Assembly: GCA_004123355.1 (NCBI GenBank)
Contig: SCHM01000004.1
Span: 868,001-932,000 of the forward strand
Length of the DNA stretch: 64,000 bases
Source: Amphirosellinia nigrospora
Taxonomy: Eukaryota > Ascomycota > Sordariomycetes > Xylariales > Xylariaceae
Reading direction: 5' to 3'
Shown here: one piece after another, positions 49,528 to 64,000 of the stretch
Layout of the letters: every line of letters begins with the position of its first letter
Position numbering within the stretch: the first letter of the stretch is position 1
Made by a program: the position numbers and the translations under genes
The notes under the pieces: model-generated
What the model was told of the DNA's origin: nothing
What the model saw: the letters and a program-made list of their open reading frames with translations, nothing else
Database searches by the model: none

Positions 49528-52500
49528 CAGATCAACGGACAGAAAACAGAAACAGGAGACCCAACAACCGCTCAACTGCGGCATGTGTCAATGTGGTAAC
49601 GAAGATCGTGAAACATAACTACTTTGTTAGTTTTGAAGGTGGGCCTAAGGGTGTGGTAGCTTTGAGAATGACAGTTAGCATTTCGGGAGTTACATCCCCA
49701 GTAGTAGCTCTTTAGTCTGCCGGCCTCCCGTATTAGATGATCATGAGAATACATAAATTAAAAGCTTTATACATTCCGCATGGAATCATAGTTCCCTAAC
49801 GTCTCCTTCAATGATACAATACACTATATTCATCACGAAACATTAAGGGATACCACCAAAGAGGTACGCCATTCTTAAAACTGCTGTCCTATGTTTCCTC
49901 AGTACATGCGATACGAAGTGGTTTTATCTCTGATGGGATGGACTTGGATATTAGCATCTTAAGCAAGTGTATGGGCAGAGCTCGGCTTAACTTCGAAGAA
50001 GGTGGGCATAGAATGATATTCTTTTAAAAATGTAACTACTTTGAATCATAGGGGTTCTTGGTTATATATTAATAGATGATCAGCCTAGTGGAGAGACATG
50101 ATGGTGTGTGTGCGTACTAGTTTCTTTAGGAGGGGAATGTAGAGCAGAGGAAGAGTCGTGCTGTGCTCTTTTATTCGTAAGAGGTATATTGAAAGATTTA
50201 TAATACTTTCAAGCCTTGCTATATGTAGGTACATTGTAAATAATCACAGTTGATTACATGCTGTAACAACTCGCTTCGCTCTTAGCTAGTTGTGGCTACT
50301 TGATAATGAGGGCAGTGCTGGGTTGGAGTTGGTGAGGCTGGGTTGGAGTTGATGAGGCTGGGTGTTCGTTCGCTTATATTCATAATGTGTTGAGTCGGAT
50401 GAGGTATGTCCTTATGTAAGCTTTCTAACCTACTAATTTCTCACTAAGTCCTTAGCAAACTCAACGGAGAATACCTAGTCGATCGGCTCGACGGCTCTGC
50501 CCATCACTGACTGCCCTATACCTGCCTTGTGAGTTCATTTTGGGCCTTAGCTAGGTATGGAGGTCTGTCGGGGGGTATGTATCGAGATCTGGAATAGATC
50601 GCTGAAGTGAGGGACATCTCGATAAAAACTAACTCAATAAAACCTAATCGAAAAAGCAAGGGTTGACTTGGTGAGGCTATATGGATAGAGTGAAGGTGGC
50701 CAAGTCTGAATGAGCCCTCATTATGAAATCCTATATCTTCTACTTAGCAACACTATTTCCTCCGTCTATTGAAAGAAGATTCATAGGGGACGAAGGTTAA
50801 AGTAAAGTGCTATTCTTTTTTTTTGCTTCGGATATCTGTCCTACCTCGGCACTGATGTCAGGCTTATAAAGATCAATTGTCTTTGGAGAATTAGAATCCA
50901 AGTAGCTAGGTGAGAATTGTGCTGTTTCATCTAAAAAAATAGATCAAATTTCTACTATGAGCATGAATTTCAAGCATAAGAGCTACCACAGCCGAAGCCA
51001 TCTATGATATCAGTGTTTCTGGGATGTCTCTACGAAAACAGCTTCACAAGCTAATCTAGGTTGTATAGCAAGCCACTTCTGAGCAGCTTGAGCATGTGGC
51101 TGAGGATCAATTGAGGGCAAAGTAATTCCTTAACCCTGGGGTTTTGGAACTTCCTGGCTTGAGGTATGTGGATGTCACGGCCACTCCGTACGATATAAAG
51201 TCATTATTACATAGGCCGTTGAATCGCATGCGAAAGTTAAAATTGTCCCACATTAGTTGTATGATTCAGGCCAGAAAGCCCCGTATCTGCCCGTGAAAAA
51301 AGGCCAATGTGTGAAGGTGAATCTTACGAAACTGTCCTCGCGTACCATGATAGATGCGCGAGAATTGGCCAGCTCGATGACGTACATAGTCCTGATGCCA
51401 CCGCTCAGCAGAGTAGCCTGCGCACGGAATTAGAATATGCACCGATTTGCCATTCCGGACCCTTCTCTTCTAGTTAAGTGATCTCCAGGGTCCAGGTCGT
51501 TGGCGTTCCGCGCCGTCGCCGCTAAGGGTGGCCCTGGCAGATCTAGATCTCGGCGAAGTCGTAGTACCTGAACACGCGAATTAGATTAATGAGTCCCTGG
51601 TGGCGGTTTTTTTTATTTTTAATGCTTGCGGCAGATCAGTTTCCAGGACTAATTCGGGTGTTGTGCAGATAGACCCTGAAGATGGTGTTCTCGAAGATTT
51701 CGATCGGGGTTTCCGATTGCACCCTCATCGGATTGTTGACTCCCACTAAAATTGGGAGGGGTTTTTTTTTCTTTCGTTCTCCGCAGTGATCTTGAATTTG
51801 AATGATGTTGACAGCTGTCACATCTGGGCTGCCAAGCTCCAACATCAGTTTCATTGAATGTTTAATATTTGGGTCATGAGGCCTTGATTTCTAGTAACAC
51901 TGAGTGACGTCATCATCGCATGAATATGCACAATCCAGCGATTGGGTAATTCATAGAAGGGCGCTGTCACGATGGCAGAGTATTTGGGCTTTTGATTTGG
52001 GCTCGTCCTTGGACCGGCAGGGGAATCTAGGAGCAAATGCTCCGCAAGGCATAGGCAGGGATTCTGGCGCGGGTTTCGCACGATGCGCCCGCTAACACGT
52101 CTCTGGGGTCTGTCTGGGGGGTTATCTTCTTCGTGTTCCTGGGGATACGTCATCGGACGGGCGCGTGTCAGGGCGCGGGGGCTTGAATACCTACCTCCCT
52201 TCCCTGGTCAGACTCCCTGGTCTTATTGTAGCGCTAGAATAGGTCAGAATAATACACCGCTAGAAGGAGTGAAGGGAAAACAACATGCCCTAAAACAGAC
52301 AGAGCATGTCCGAAGCCAGAGGCGCTGTCGGAGGAAAAAGGTATAAGCTAGGTGTTGATAGGCTCAGGGATTGGTTGAGTTGTGTAAATCGTCGATGTTC
52401 CAGCCAGAGCTCGATGATCGGTAAGTTCACAACAGGAGCGGGGCGTCAATTCTAGCCCTAGCCAGTATAGCCGAGCCGCCTGAGGCAATATTGGCCCAGT

Positions 52501-55060
52501 TCAATAACTTACCTCTGGCATAATCGAAGCACATTTACTGCTCTTGAAGGGAAAGTTTTGGTTTATCAGCTTCCCACGAGTCAAAAAACGCTGGTATTTA
52601 AAATTTAGAGTTTTATTTTACGCTTGGTCCTTTTGATTGAGGACGCTTTTGCCGTTATTGCTTATGCAAGTGTTAAGAAATATGCGATAATTTGTCTGTC
52701 ATTGACTTTGCCCTTGCTTGGTGGCTCATCAGCCCCTGACAGGCTAGTATCCCTCTACCCACCGCCGCCCCTACCGCTACTGCTGCTGCTGGCTAGTAGA
52801 GCCATTCTGGTGCAAGGCGCAAATAGTACCATAATAGGCAAAAGTAGTTTGTCGACCACATGCCCACGTACAGAGAAGTATCTCGCAATGGGAAAGTACT
52901 TGTGACGAGTAGAATATACTTCGCCAAGGACTGCCGTTATTTATGGGTCAAGCCTTGGCTGTGACCAATGAGCTATGGGAAGTTTTGCCAGCAAGGAGTA
53001 TAACCCAAACGTACCCAGCATCCTATCCTGGTCCATGACATCATTGCTTTGCTCGGATTTTTGAACATTCTTTGGTAGCCAATCAAAAATATCACTTCGC
53101 ATGCATTTATTATATACCCATGAGCTATCTATGTAGGGATTTATTCAAAACAACTTGTACCAACCTAAAATAGGAAACCATTGGGCATTTACTATGTCGT
53201 CTTTTAGAGGTATTCAGTCTGGCGAAAAGGTAATACGGATGAAACTACAATTCTGTGCTAAAAACCCTTTCATCACACTCTTGAGGACTCCCTTATCGTT
53301 TGAAGTAATGGGTAAAGGATATAATGATTTGCTGTAGGAACCCTACTGGCGAGGTTGTTACGGCAAAAATGAATGGACACCACTGGATATTGGCCTGGAA
53401 GAGGAGAAGTTTAGAGGCAACCAAGACCAATGAGCATACGTTCGAGTTAAGGCATCGATATTAGCAATAACCTCACTCTTGGTGGGTTGCATGCTTAGCC
53501 GTCTGTCTAGTCGGGGACTCTATTCTTTCGTGCTCGGCCTGGACCAGAAAGCCCACAGCCTGGAGAATTGCATCTAGAGTAATACTGGCTAGGGATCGGC
53601 ACTTTGTATATGGCCATGTGAAACTGTTGAGCATGCATTTCTGAACATGGCATTTAGCAAATCCCATCTTCTACGAGCCAGATTGCCTAATAGTAATATA
53701 TAATCATTCCTCCAAACAATGGCCATGTCAATTCCTTAGTATAGTCAACCATCGTAGTAGGTACGAGGCCATCACTTCTAACCTGTCTGTCCTGAGATAG
53801 CATCCGAAATGCAAGCTCTCAAATCACGCGGCTGAAGCTGTTCAACTACAATTGCTATGCATGGCCCGTCTAAGACTGTCTTAACACAAGTAACTACTTT
53901 CAAGACCTTCCTTAAATACTAATGTGTATAAACATCCCCAGGGTAGCCTAAGATGTTTGCATCACAATCCAGGACGGGAATCTGTTGCAATGCTTAAAGA
54001 GGCTTCCAACTACACCTTGTTAATTTAATAATAGTCGTATATTCATGCCAGCTCAGATGTAAATAGCCCATCTGCCAGATGTTGTCCGTCCACTTGATGT
54101 TTTGGGGCGCACATCTACCATACCTCGTTAAGTAAATCATAATCACGGTTGACGCACTGACCATCCAGCTACCTTGCACCGGAGCCTCTTACATTTACCG
54201 GTGCGGAGGAATGGTACTTGTCAGGCTCGATACTAATTCGTACCATTCATACTGGGCAAGGATGATTGATGCGTTTAATTCTACTATATGGCCCTACGTG
54301 GACAAACTATCGTACTTCCACTGCTCATGTGCCTTGTATTGGTTGATCGGCTTACGACACTAGCACCCGCAAAGATTGAAGTAGCTCTTATATGTACTGG
54401 AAACTGTGTAGTGCAGATAGATACCAATTTTAGTGGGTACCTAATTGGTATCCGCCGATTGCGACCGAGTAGCGCAGTATAGGGTACCTGGAGTACATGG
54501 GCTTGTTACAGCACTGTACCTCTCTTCCCTTTCCCATTGCAACTAAGCGTCGAGCCCGAGCCTGAGCCCGAGCCTGCCATACATATAATCCTGATCCCGA
54601 TCGCCACTCCGCTAAGGCAAGGTCACTAATGTAGCCAGATCCCAACACCTGCGACCACCGCGGCGACTTGTGTTGAAGAACTTTCCTACTACTACTACTA
54701 CAGTCAGCCCCCAAAGCCCCGACTAGAGGACAGACTCGGATAAATCTTGTTTTAACATCAAGTCTCTTTTGGTTTTCTTTTGGAATATCGCTTGCCTCTA
54801 GACCTACCATTTGCTATCTCTCCTCACACTTTCTAATCGCAACTGAAGTACAAGTACAGAGATAGAGAAGGGTGCACGCGGTCGCATTTACCCCTCGCTC
54901 CGCCGCTCGACTCCCACCACCACTGCCACCACCACTACCACCGTCCCTCATCCCTCCAAACGCCAACAACGCCTTGCCTACCCAGCGCTGCCACCCTATT
55001 TTACCTTCCCCTCCTCTTCCTCCCATACACAAAAGACTACATCCATAAATTACCGACAAC
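49528..55060. other. Gene-poor region, no supported gene
   Basis: About 5.5 kb, AT-rich. Short frames only (the longest, 54430-54810 minus, 126 codons, has no domain). The last ~400 bp (54640-55060) is C-rich with CCACCA/CACTAC triplet runs and is probably the hog1 promoter and leader. The antisense frame over it (54814-55110) is a composition artefact. Confidence 0.5.
50318..50362. repeat. Tandem repeat, ~20-bp unit, two copies
   Basis: Two adjacent copies of GCTGGGTTGGAGTTGGTGAG, the second with one G-to-A change, followed by a partial third (GCTGGGT). Confidence 0.8.
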
Positions 55061-56656
<1,596 letters not shown>

Positions 56657-57632
56657 ATGGCAACTGAGCTCTTCTTTCGCTTTGGGCAAGTTCTGGAAAG
56701 AAAGCATGCAATACATAACAATGATACCACGATCCGGTCAACCGGACTATGCACGTTTCCAACATAAAGATGGGGTTCGAGTTTGCTTTCCGGCGTTCTG
56801 AGAGGGAATGATGGGTTTCGATGGCCTTCGTTAAATCATCATACCGGCCTTCAGGTTTACTAGGCATATGGATTCAAAAAAATCACGACAGCAGATGAGG
56901 AGAGCATTGTAAGAGCAAGGCATTGAGCAATGGAAGTAGAGGTTGTTTATGATAATACGATGCGGAGACACACAGTGAGGGATAATGTGGATGGGCACCC
57001 GGATGATGGGAAGAAACTGGGCTTACCGATGCGTTAGCAAAAGCTTGCCTTGCACCACGCTGACGTTTTTCGAGAGATAGGCTCGGAGATGTAAATGTAT
57101 CTGCCCAAAGCTGTGTACCGCCCCCTGGTCTATAACAAGACCGATGAATGAATGCAGAGTATACCAACGCCAGGACCGCAGTAATAGTCATCATCGTTAT
57201 TTTAAGACGAGAGTGGTTATTTCGATTGTTTCTCACAGTGAGAAGACAGACTCCGTTACTGCTGATAGAGCGTGCCCTCAACATTGTACCTACATCCATG
57301 TTCCCCATCCGAATGCTGTAAGCTATATATCCATCAGTCCAGTATCCTATATATATGTAGCTCCAGGTTAATACCTATCACTCACGACCCCGCAAATAAT
57401 TAATCCCCGCGCGGAATCTATCCACAGGATAACGGAACCTAAACATGAATTCCGATTTTCGGGAATCAACTTCGGTAGCTTTCCCGATACGAAGACCGAG
57501 ATATCTAGGAAATGTGTCGGCACAGAGGCCCTTAAATAGGGTATCACCACTCACGAAGTATCACAAGTGTCTTCATATACCACTAATATTGCCGTGAAAA
57601 ACACAATAAACCACACGGCAAGAGCTCTCAGC
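56657..57632. other. Intergenic between hog1 and the aminotransferase
   Basis: Nearly 1 kb. The minus-strand frame at 56883-57308 (141 codons) starts with ATG and has one hydrophobic stretch, but no family match is evident, so it is not called. A TATATATG run lies at 57349-57357. Confidence 0.45.
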
Positions 57633-59073
57633 ATGTCCTCGACTACGACTGACCGCATCGCAGCCGCCTACGCCGAAGCCGAGGCACGCTATGTAACTGC
57701 CAACCCAAATAGCCGCGCCGCGCATGACGCGGCCGCGGCGAGCCTCCCCGGAGGAAACACGCGCTCGGTGCTGCACTGGGAGCCGTACCCGCTCTGCATT
57801 AGCTCGGCGGCGGGCCACACGCTGCGCGACGCCGACGGCCACGCGTACGTGGACCTGCTGGGCGAGTACTCGGCCGGCCTGTACGGGCACTCGCACCCCG
57901 CGCTGCGCGACGCCATCACCGACACGGTGCGGCGCGGCCTCAGCTACGGCGGCCCGCACGCCGCCGAGGCGCGCCTCGCCGCGCTGATCAGGGAGCGGTT
58001 CGGGAGCGTCGAGCTCATCCGGTTCACGAACTCGGGGACCGAGGCGAACCTCATGGCGCTTGCGGCCGCGAAGGCGTTTACGGGACGCTATAGGGGGAGG
58101 GTCGTCGTGTTTGAGGGCGCGTATCATGGGGCGTGTTTGTTTTCCCGGTTGGATGTGCCGGGGTCTGGGGGTGGGAAAGGAAAAGGAAAAGGAAAAGGGG
58201 GAGAGGGGTAGGGGTAGGTATGAGGTTCTGAGGGCGCTTAATGCCCCTCATGAGTTCCTTGTCGCGAGGTATAATGACGTTGCCTCGGTCGATGCGCTCA
58301 TCTCCTCTGCGGCTGAGGATGGAGGGGAGGGGATCGCGGCCATCTTGCTGGAGCCATGCTCGGCTCCGGCGGCGGCGTGTGCGCCACCCCCGAGTTCCTC
58401 GCGCATCTCCGGCGTCGCGCGGACGAGACCGGGGCGCTGCTCATCTTTGACGAGGTCATGACCTCGCGCATGTACGCCGGCGCGGCGTCCAGGGCGAGCT
58501 GGGCATCTACCCGGACCTGACGACGCTGGGGAAGTACATCGGGGGCGGCATGTCGTTCGGCGCCTTCGGCGGGCGCCGGGACGTCATGGGGCTCTTCGAC
58601 CCCCGCTCCCCCGCGGCGGTGCCGCACGCCGGGACGTTTAACAACAACGTGCTGACGATGAACGTGGGCGCCGCGGGGCTCGAGGGCGTCTTCACGCCCG
58701 CGAAGGCGAGGGCGCTGCACGCGCTGGGCGACGAGGTGCGTGGTAGGATCAATGGCCTCCTCGAGGATAGTGGCGGCGTGGAAAGAGGAGGAGGAGGTTG
58801 AGGGTCTTGGGCTGCGGCTCGATTCTCGTGGTTCACTTCACCAAGACCCCCGTTGAGGATATCGCTTCGCCGGCTGATTGGAAGGCGGATGAGGATCCGA
58901 GGTTGCTGGATCTCTTCCACCTCGAGATGCTGAATGAGGGCTTCTATCTCGCGAGACGTGGTTATGTGGCTCTTAGTATTGCGCTTCTGGAGGAGGAGGG
59001 TAGGAGGGAGCTTGATAGGTTCGTGGAGGCTGTTCGGAGGTTTGTGGTTAAGTTTCGTGACTTGATTTCATAG
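57633..59073 (+). CDS. Class III PLP aminotransferase, glutamate-1-semialdehyde aminomutase-like
   Basis: Fold-type I PLP enzyme; fungi lack the plastid GSA pathway, so the substrate is another amino acid or keto compound. ATG 57633 ([20 protein letters not shown]); the frame is open upstream without ATG. Blocks: [116 protein letters not shown] (Lys in TLGKYIGGG is the PLP lysine), [12 protein letters not shown], and C-terminal [20 protein letters not shown]. The frame slips in a (GGAAAA)n tract after the VPG block near 58170-58210, near 58355, near 58471 and at about 58795-58820. Very GC-rich, up to about 58800, with AT-richer flanks. Might be horizontally acquired or simply GC3-biased. Confidence 0.88.
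58173..58200. repeat. (GGAAAA)n tract inside the aminotransferase gene
   Basis: Four tandem GGAAAA/GGAAAG units followed by a G-rich run. In the upstream frame it encodes alternating Gly-Lys. It sits exactly where the reading frame is lost. Confidence 0.8.
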
Positions 59074-62000
59074 GTTGCGGAGTAGTAAGGGGGTTGAGGA
59101 GGAGAGTATGGCTTTTGGGTAAGGTTACAATGATGATAGTGGCGATGATTATGATGATTGCGAGCGAGGGTTTCAATGTCTTAGGTTGAAATTCAGAAGC
59201 AGTGGTGATGCCTATCATAATGCACGCTTAAAACCACCCAACAGGGAGGATTTTGTATATAGCCAGGTCAGCCCACGGAGGTAACCTTGGCGGGCTTCAC
59301 GCAACACGAAACGTCTATTTTCTAGCTCAAACAGAGCGTTCTTCAAAATGGCATCAAGATGATCAACGCAACCAACGCATGGACCGGATCTGTATATAAT
59401 ATAGTGAACCTACTATGAGTGTGACTCTCTGTGCGAGGCCTTAGCTATCCGGCTACCCGTGTATTTCCTAGCCTATTTGAAAGGACTATGGCAAAGCGAA
59501 GGGCAGGTAGACAGGAGGGCAAGGAAACAAGCAGCGAGATTATTCGAGCATATAGATTAGATGTCTCCTATCTGGATGGGCGAGAGAAAAAAAGACCTTC
59601 ATGGCCCTCTTGACCCCCTAAACTAAATCTCAAGAGAGCCTTGATTTCATAGTCACAAGTTTATATCTAGGCTTCATAGTTTCACAGAGGACACATGATC
59701 ATCTAAAATCCATCAGCTAACCAACCACTTTACCCGGTTTACTTCTTTCGTTTAGGCGTAGGCGTAGGTTCAAGTGTAAGACGCTAAGGTAGGTCACAGG
59801 AGGCTAGCTACTACCCTCCTCATGTAAGAAGATCAGTTGCATGAGGGCCCGAGCCCTCCCGACCAGTCGGGACAGGTCCAGGAACCAACGATATTAAACC
59901 TATTTCTACCTAGCTGTGATCTATCTATCACATATTTACTTTAAAATAGCAGAGAGGCCGACACCGGTGAGATCCTGGTGCTACTACGTAGGGATGGATG
60001 CAATCATTGATGAACTCAAATACTACTCAACTCCATCAAGCATGTCACCCCAGCCTCGCTCATAGAACCTACATATTATGGCATCACTCCTATTACACAA
60101 AACATTCATTCGCATGGCAAGGACTAGGGCACGAAGATGATCCAGACCCCTCCTCGGAATAACGATAGTCTTTACCTACTCTACGGCCGAGTTCTTGACA
60201 GGATCATGACACCATGTTGATAGAAGAGCGTTATATAATCTCAACATCCTACATATTCGGCGTCACCGTGTGACTTATCACCGGGCTATCATACGTCAAA
60301 CAAGCTAGGGCGTTCTAAACTATTTCTTACATGCCGACATCTCCATGAACTATCGTAGCGCTATTACCTCTACCTCCTGACTAACCAAACACAGAATGGG
60401 GAAAGAACGACAACAGACAATGGCCATTGGCTGGGGGGACATAAAGGCGCAATACCGCAGGAAAACCTGTTTGACATCTTAAAGCGTTCCCTATTAGTTT
60501 TTAGTTTATAGCCACGATGGTACCATAGGTCACGAGAGATATCATTTAGCCACGGTGAGCACTATACTATGCGTCCGACTCGGGGAGTTGGGACTAGCTG
60601 TCCATTGCCATTAATTGATGTTACTTCAAGTGTCTCCTCCTTGTGGTTATAGTTTATTTGCGTTAGGAAATGTAAAGACAATCACAGTATCCACGTGCCA
60701 GGATATTCCTGGAATTCATATGCATACAAGTGACGATCAGCAACATCAAATACTTCTTGTTCGTATTATCTAATCATGTTACTCTCTATCTCTCGCCACC
60801 CCTGCTCCTCTTGTTATTGTCCGGTTTCAACTGGCGATCCCTGGTATTGGGGGGGCACAAAATGTAACCTATTACGACGGGAACAGCCTAGGCCAAAATG
60901 AATTAGGTGTGTTATCGTGATGCGCGAAGAATACCGTCAGTCTTTACTCGGTTTGAAAATGTACGTATACAATAGGTTCACACGTCACATGAGACCCTCG
61001 AAATATGTATACAAATATGTACAGCGGTGACGCCGGCTTGGGATTTAGTTTTCTCGCTGGACTGAGCATCAATCGTCATGTTTTACGGCCCCCAGTCTAC
61101 TCTGACGTATAATTTATAAGCAGAGAACCTAGTATGCTGGATGGCTCGGAGCGCACATCAGTTGCAGTTTAAATGATATTACCTTAATCGGCATATGAGG
61201 TAAAGATCAAATAGAACCCTTGATTATAAGGTGTATTCATTGTTCGGTGCTAATGCGTAAACTGAATCCTATTCCGAGCTGTGTTGCCATAGTTGTCTAA
61301 CCTAACTGAACTGATGTTGAGCTATTTCCCTCACCAATGGGCTTAAACCGGACATTTGACGTGGTCTCATCTACTTCTCCACCTACTTCAATTTTTTCAA
61401 CCCCCTTCTGTTGCCTATGGAAATAAAAGCGCTGGTTCTCCCCCCCTTCGCCGAGGTCGCAAACCAGCGACCTACTGCGTTGATTGTGGACCTGTGCGAA
61501 ACTGGGTTCTCAGTAGGCATCGGTCGACTCCGACTAGATCGCCCACTCCGTTCATCTAGTTCCCGAAATGGAGACAAGAGGGTCTGCCGTAGCTTATTCC
61601 ATTGACTAGTCTAGCATACATCCACTAGACTAGCGTGGACAAGCCGTGTGCCAGGTTGATCCAGGTTGTCCATTGTCCATTGTCGAGGTTAGCGCGATTG
61701 CACAACCGCCTGAGTTGTTTTCTCTGACAATGTGATGCAACCACGATCTCTGCATAGCGAATGCTGAAAACTTGGCGTTGAGTGTTTTTTCACCTGTCCG
61801 GAGGCTTGCATTAGAAGCCAGACGAGGCGTCACGCGCCGTGCTACCTCGTTAGCATTCGAGATGAATGTGTTGAAAGAGACGTGCGACGTAGTTGCGCCA
61901 TTTTGAACCTTGCGCTGGCTAGGCTCGGGATAACGAACGTTCAGCCTCCGCTTCAGCCTCATCCTCCCACCATGGACCATGGACCATGGTTGATCTCCGT

Positions 62001-64000
62001 TAAAGTGGTTTTCTGGTCTAATATTGGGCACTGGGTGGAAACCCGTAAGGATCCGCGATGGAACGATGGTGGGCTTTCCAGGTGGACGGGTGGCCCTAGC
62101 CGTGACCCATAACGTGGTGTATTGGTGTTGGGCTTGGCTCTGGTTCTGTTCTAGCAGGTGGCATTCTTACAAAAGTGATGCAGATGTCGAGATGGTTCGA
62201 GGTTGAGATTGGGTTTGTTTTTCTTCTATGCCTCAACACATCCCTGGAAGTTTCAAGCGAAATACATCGGTTGGGTAGTATTCCTTCTCTTGAGCTGCGT
62301 CCTCCCTCTCGTTTATTAGCCTGTTCCCGTTCCCGCCCGTACTAGTGTGAAAAAACCCTCCGTCTCGAGATCTTCAAGACGTCGTTCGTTCTCTTGCCTC
62401 GGTGTTGCCAGCCACCCTGGCTAAAGACGACTTGGCAGGCTTGTTGGTGGCACGCATTGTTGGATACCCTGGTTTGCATGGGCGTGCTGGACTGCGCACC
62501 CATGCATTGTGCTTCTCCCCCATGCCACTTGCCCTTCTCGTCTACGCCAGATTCATCGACCTGCATGGCTAGAGTGCCCTTTGACTCTGGGTGAAATGCA
62601 GGCTGCTGCATGTTTTTCTTTTTCTTTTGCAGCGGGAGACCGCATCGTCCATTGGTCAGCTGGTGGCTCCCCCCTTCGATCATGGGACCTGAGCCTGAGC
62701 TGACATGACACCTTTCTTCGTTCGTTTCTTCGGACACCTGGGGACTGACCTGGGGACTGGGGACTGGGACACCCCCAACGCCTCGACGAAAAGACTATGT
62801 CTTACTGCGCTTCTAGAAGCTTTCAACGCTTCCGACCCCACGAAAAACGCGTTTCGGCTGCTCGCCTACGCCTGAGTCGTTGCACAGACTTCGGTAGCGC
62901 CATGTGTCTCAGCAACGAGTTATAGAAGAGCTAAGTACCTTCGTAAACTAGGTATCATTGTATCTATCTACAATGTGCATAAAACCTACCTATGGGCATT
63001 GACGTATGCATAGACGAACCTGAAGATCCTACGGGTTCTCCGACACGGCCATCTGCGGAGCAACGCATCGTGCAGTTTTGTCAAACCTACGCGCGCTTGC
63101 TTACAAAATGTGGGCGAATCGCTAATTACTCTCGCAAGCACCAGTAATCTTGAGCTGCCCGGCCGGGCATTTGTGTAAAGACGTCAGTCAGTCAGTCAGC
63201 CTTCGCCTCGTCAGTTCGATCTAAATTTCAGGATGGCGATCAGGTGAAGATCCTGGTTACCGACCCTGTGGTACCTTCATTTCCTTCACATGGGGGTTTG
63301 GGGGTCAATGGCTTGAAGGAAGCGGTTGCGCTACCGCTAATGGACGGGCGATTATTCCTTGTCAAGACTTTCAAAGCTCAAATGCGCGCCTTAGCTGTGG
63401 CGCCTAACCCGTCGATTGGGCTGCCATGCCAATTCAACTAGATCGACACATACTCAATAATAGGGCTCAAACCACCGGAGATGTTCGTTACGGACAAGGA
63501 TTGCCTTGGGAAGCTGGTCCATGACTGTCTTTGTTTTTCTAGTATCGGGAGGAGAAGATTGTCAAATACCGGTCTATTGAAATGAGTGCTAGGTAAAAAT
63601 AAAGGGACGTAGCGAGAAACAGAACCCGAAGGACATGCGGTTAAATCTCATCACAACTCCGATATCTTCCTACCATCCCTGTTGTCGGTGTTGTTGGATC
63701 GCATCCATATAACGTCAATGTATAACGCCATATTCACATTATCCGTTACGTATGATATTCTGACAAAAGTCAATTAGGTACCGTCTTAGCTAAAGGACCT
63801 AGGCGGCCTTCAAGGTTCCCGGTACATCAGTAATAACACGAACATACGTGAGAGCTATAGATGCAAAACAATGACGATCGAGTGGATTGCTGTCGGTGCC
63901 TTGCATCTACCAACTCGACGACTCGATCTATCTGGCCCATTTGACCGACGTACCTTTATCAATTATCTTAGTGGATGTTGTATAGATATAATCTTTACCT
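59074..64000. other. Gene-poor right end
   Basis: About 4.9 kb with no supported gene. Frames at 61630-62031 (minus, 133 codons) and 62342-62737 (minus, 131 codons) show no domains. Small repeats: GGCGTA copies near 59754-59766, CCATGGA copies at 61970-61988, GGGGACTG copies at 62740-62766, and a (GTCA)n run at 63184-63198. The pyrimidine/G-rich 62300-62900 stretch may be a leader or promoter of a gene beyond the window. Confidence 0.45.

Noticed and set aside
61630-62737. Two minus-strand frames of about 130 codons
   Set aside because: Repetitive or biased composition, no domains, no splice-supported extension.

Overview
The window is nuclear DNA from a filamentous ascomycete, probably a Sordariomycete. 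Genes run on both strands and are widely spaced. They are cut by short introns (mostly 50-150 nt) with GTRNGY donors, CTAAC-like branch sites and YAG acceptors. The products are fungal: an Xbp1-type APSES repressor, a group III G-alpha subunit, the Hog1 MAP kinase, a DCW1/DFG5-type mannosidase and a YAT-family amino acid permease. No ribosomal RNA, convincing tRNA, CRISPR array, secondary-metabolite core enzyme or intact mobile element was seen.

Layout. 0-6 kb: 3' part of an xbp1-like gene (+), cns1 co-chaperone (-), his5 histidinol-phosphate aminotransferase (-) with a Gcn4/CPC1-type site upstream. 6-17 kb, mostly minus strand: GH76 GPI-anchored mannosidase, amino acid permease, a small orphan (+), an FAD-linked oxidase and a 3-hydroxyisobutyrate-dehydrogenase-family enzyme. 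19.5-28 kb: GCK-III kinase (+), an uncharacterised gene (-), NAD-isocitrate dehydrogenase subunit idh1 (+) and a GNAT acetyltransferase (-). 32-35 kb: an SH3 protein with a probable zinc finger (+). 42.5-49.5 kb: G-alpha (gna-3 class) and glycogen phosphorylase (+). 55-59 kb: hog1 and a class III aminotransferase (+). Gene-poor stretches lie at 27.7-32, 34.9-42.5, 49.5-55 and 59-64 kb.

Functionally this is a chromosomal housekeeping and signalling segment, not a pathway cluster. Gna-3, Hog1, the GCK-III kinase and Xbp1 all belong to nutrient, stress or morphogenesis signalling. Glycogen phosphorylase is a plausible downstream target of cAMP signalling. His5, Idh1, the permease and the dehydrogenase belong to amino acid and central carbon metabolism. 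Physical linkage is the only evidence here that they work together.

The dominant anomaly is technical or evolutionary. At least nine conserved genes are interrupted by single-base gains or losses, nearly always in short homopolymers, while their splice sites and protein sequence on both sides stay intact. In hog1, restoring two missing T residues gives exactly 354 codons. The most economical reading is consensus sequencing error, so these genes are listed as CDS, not pseudogenes. I found no clear new biological system. The best leads are a 42-codon upstream ORF whose stop overlaps the tandem start codons of the G-alpha gene, the SH3 plus zinc-finger protein, and a dispersed ACCTAGGT palindrome in the intergenic DNA.
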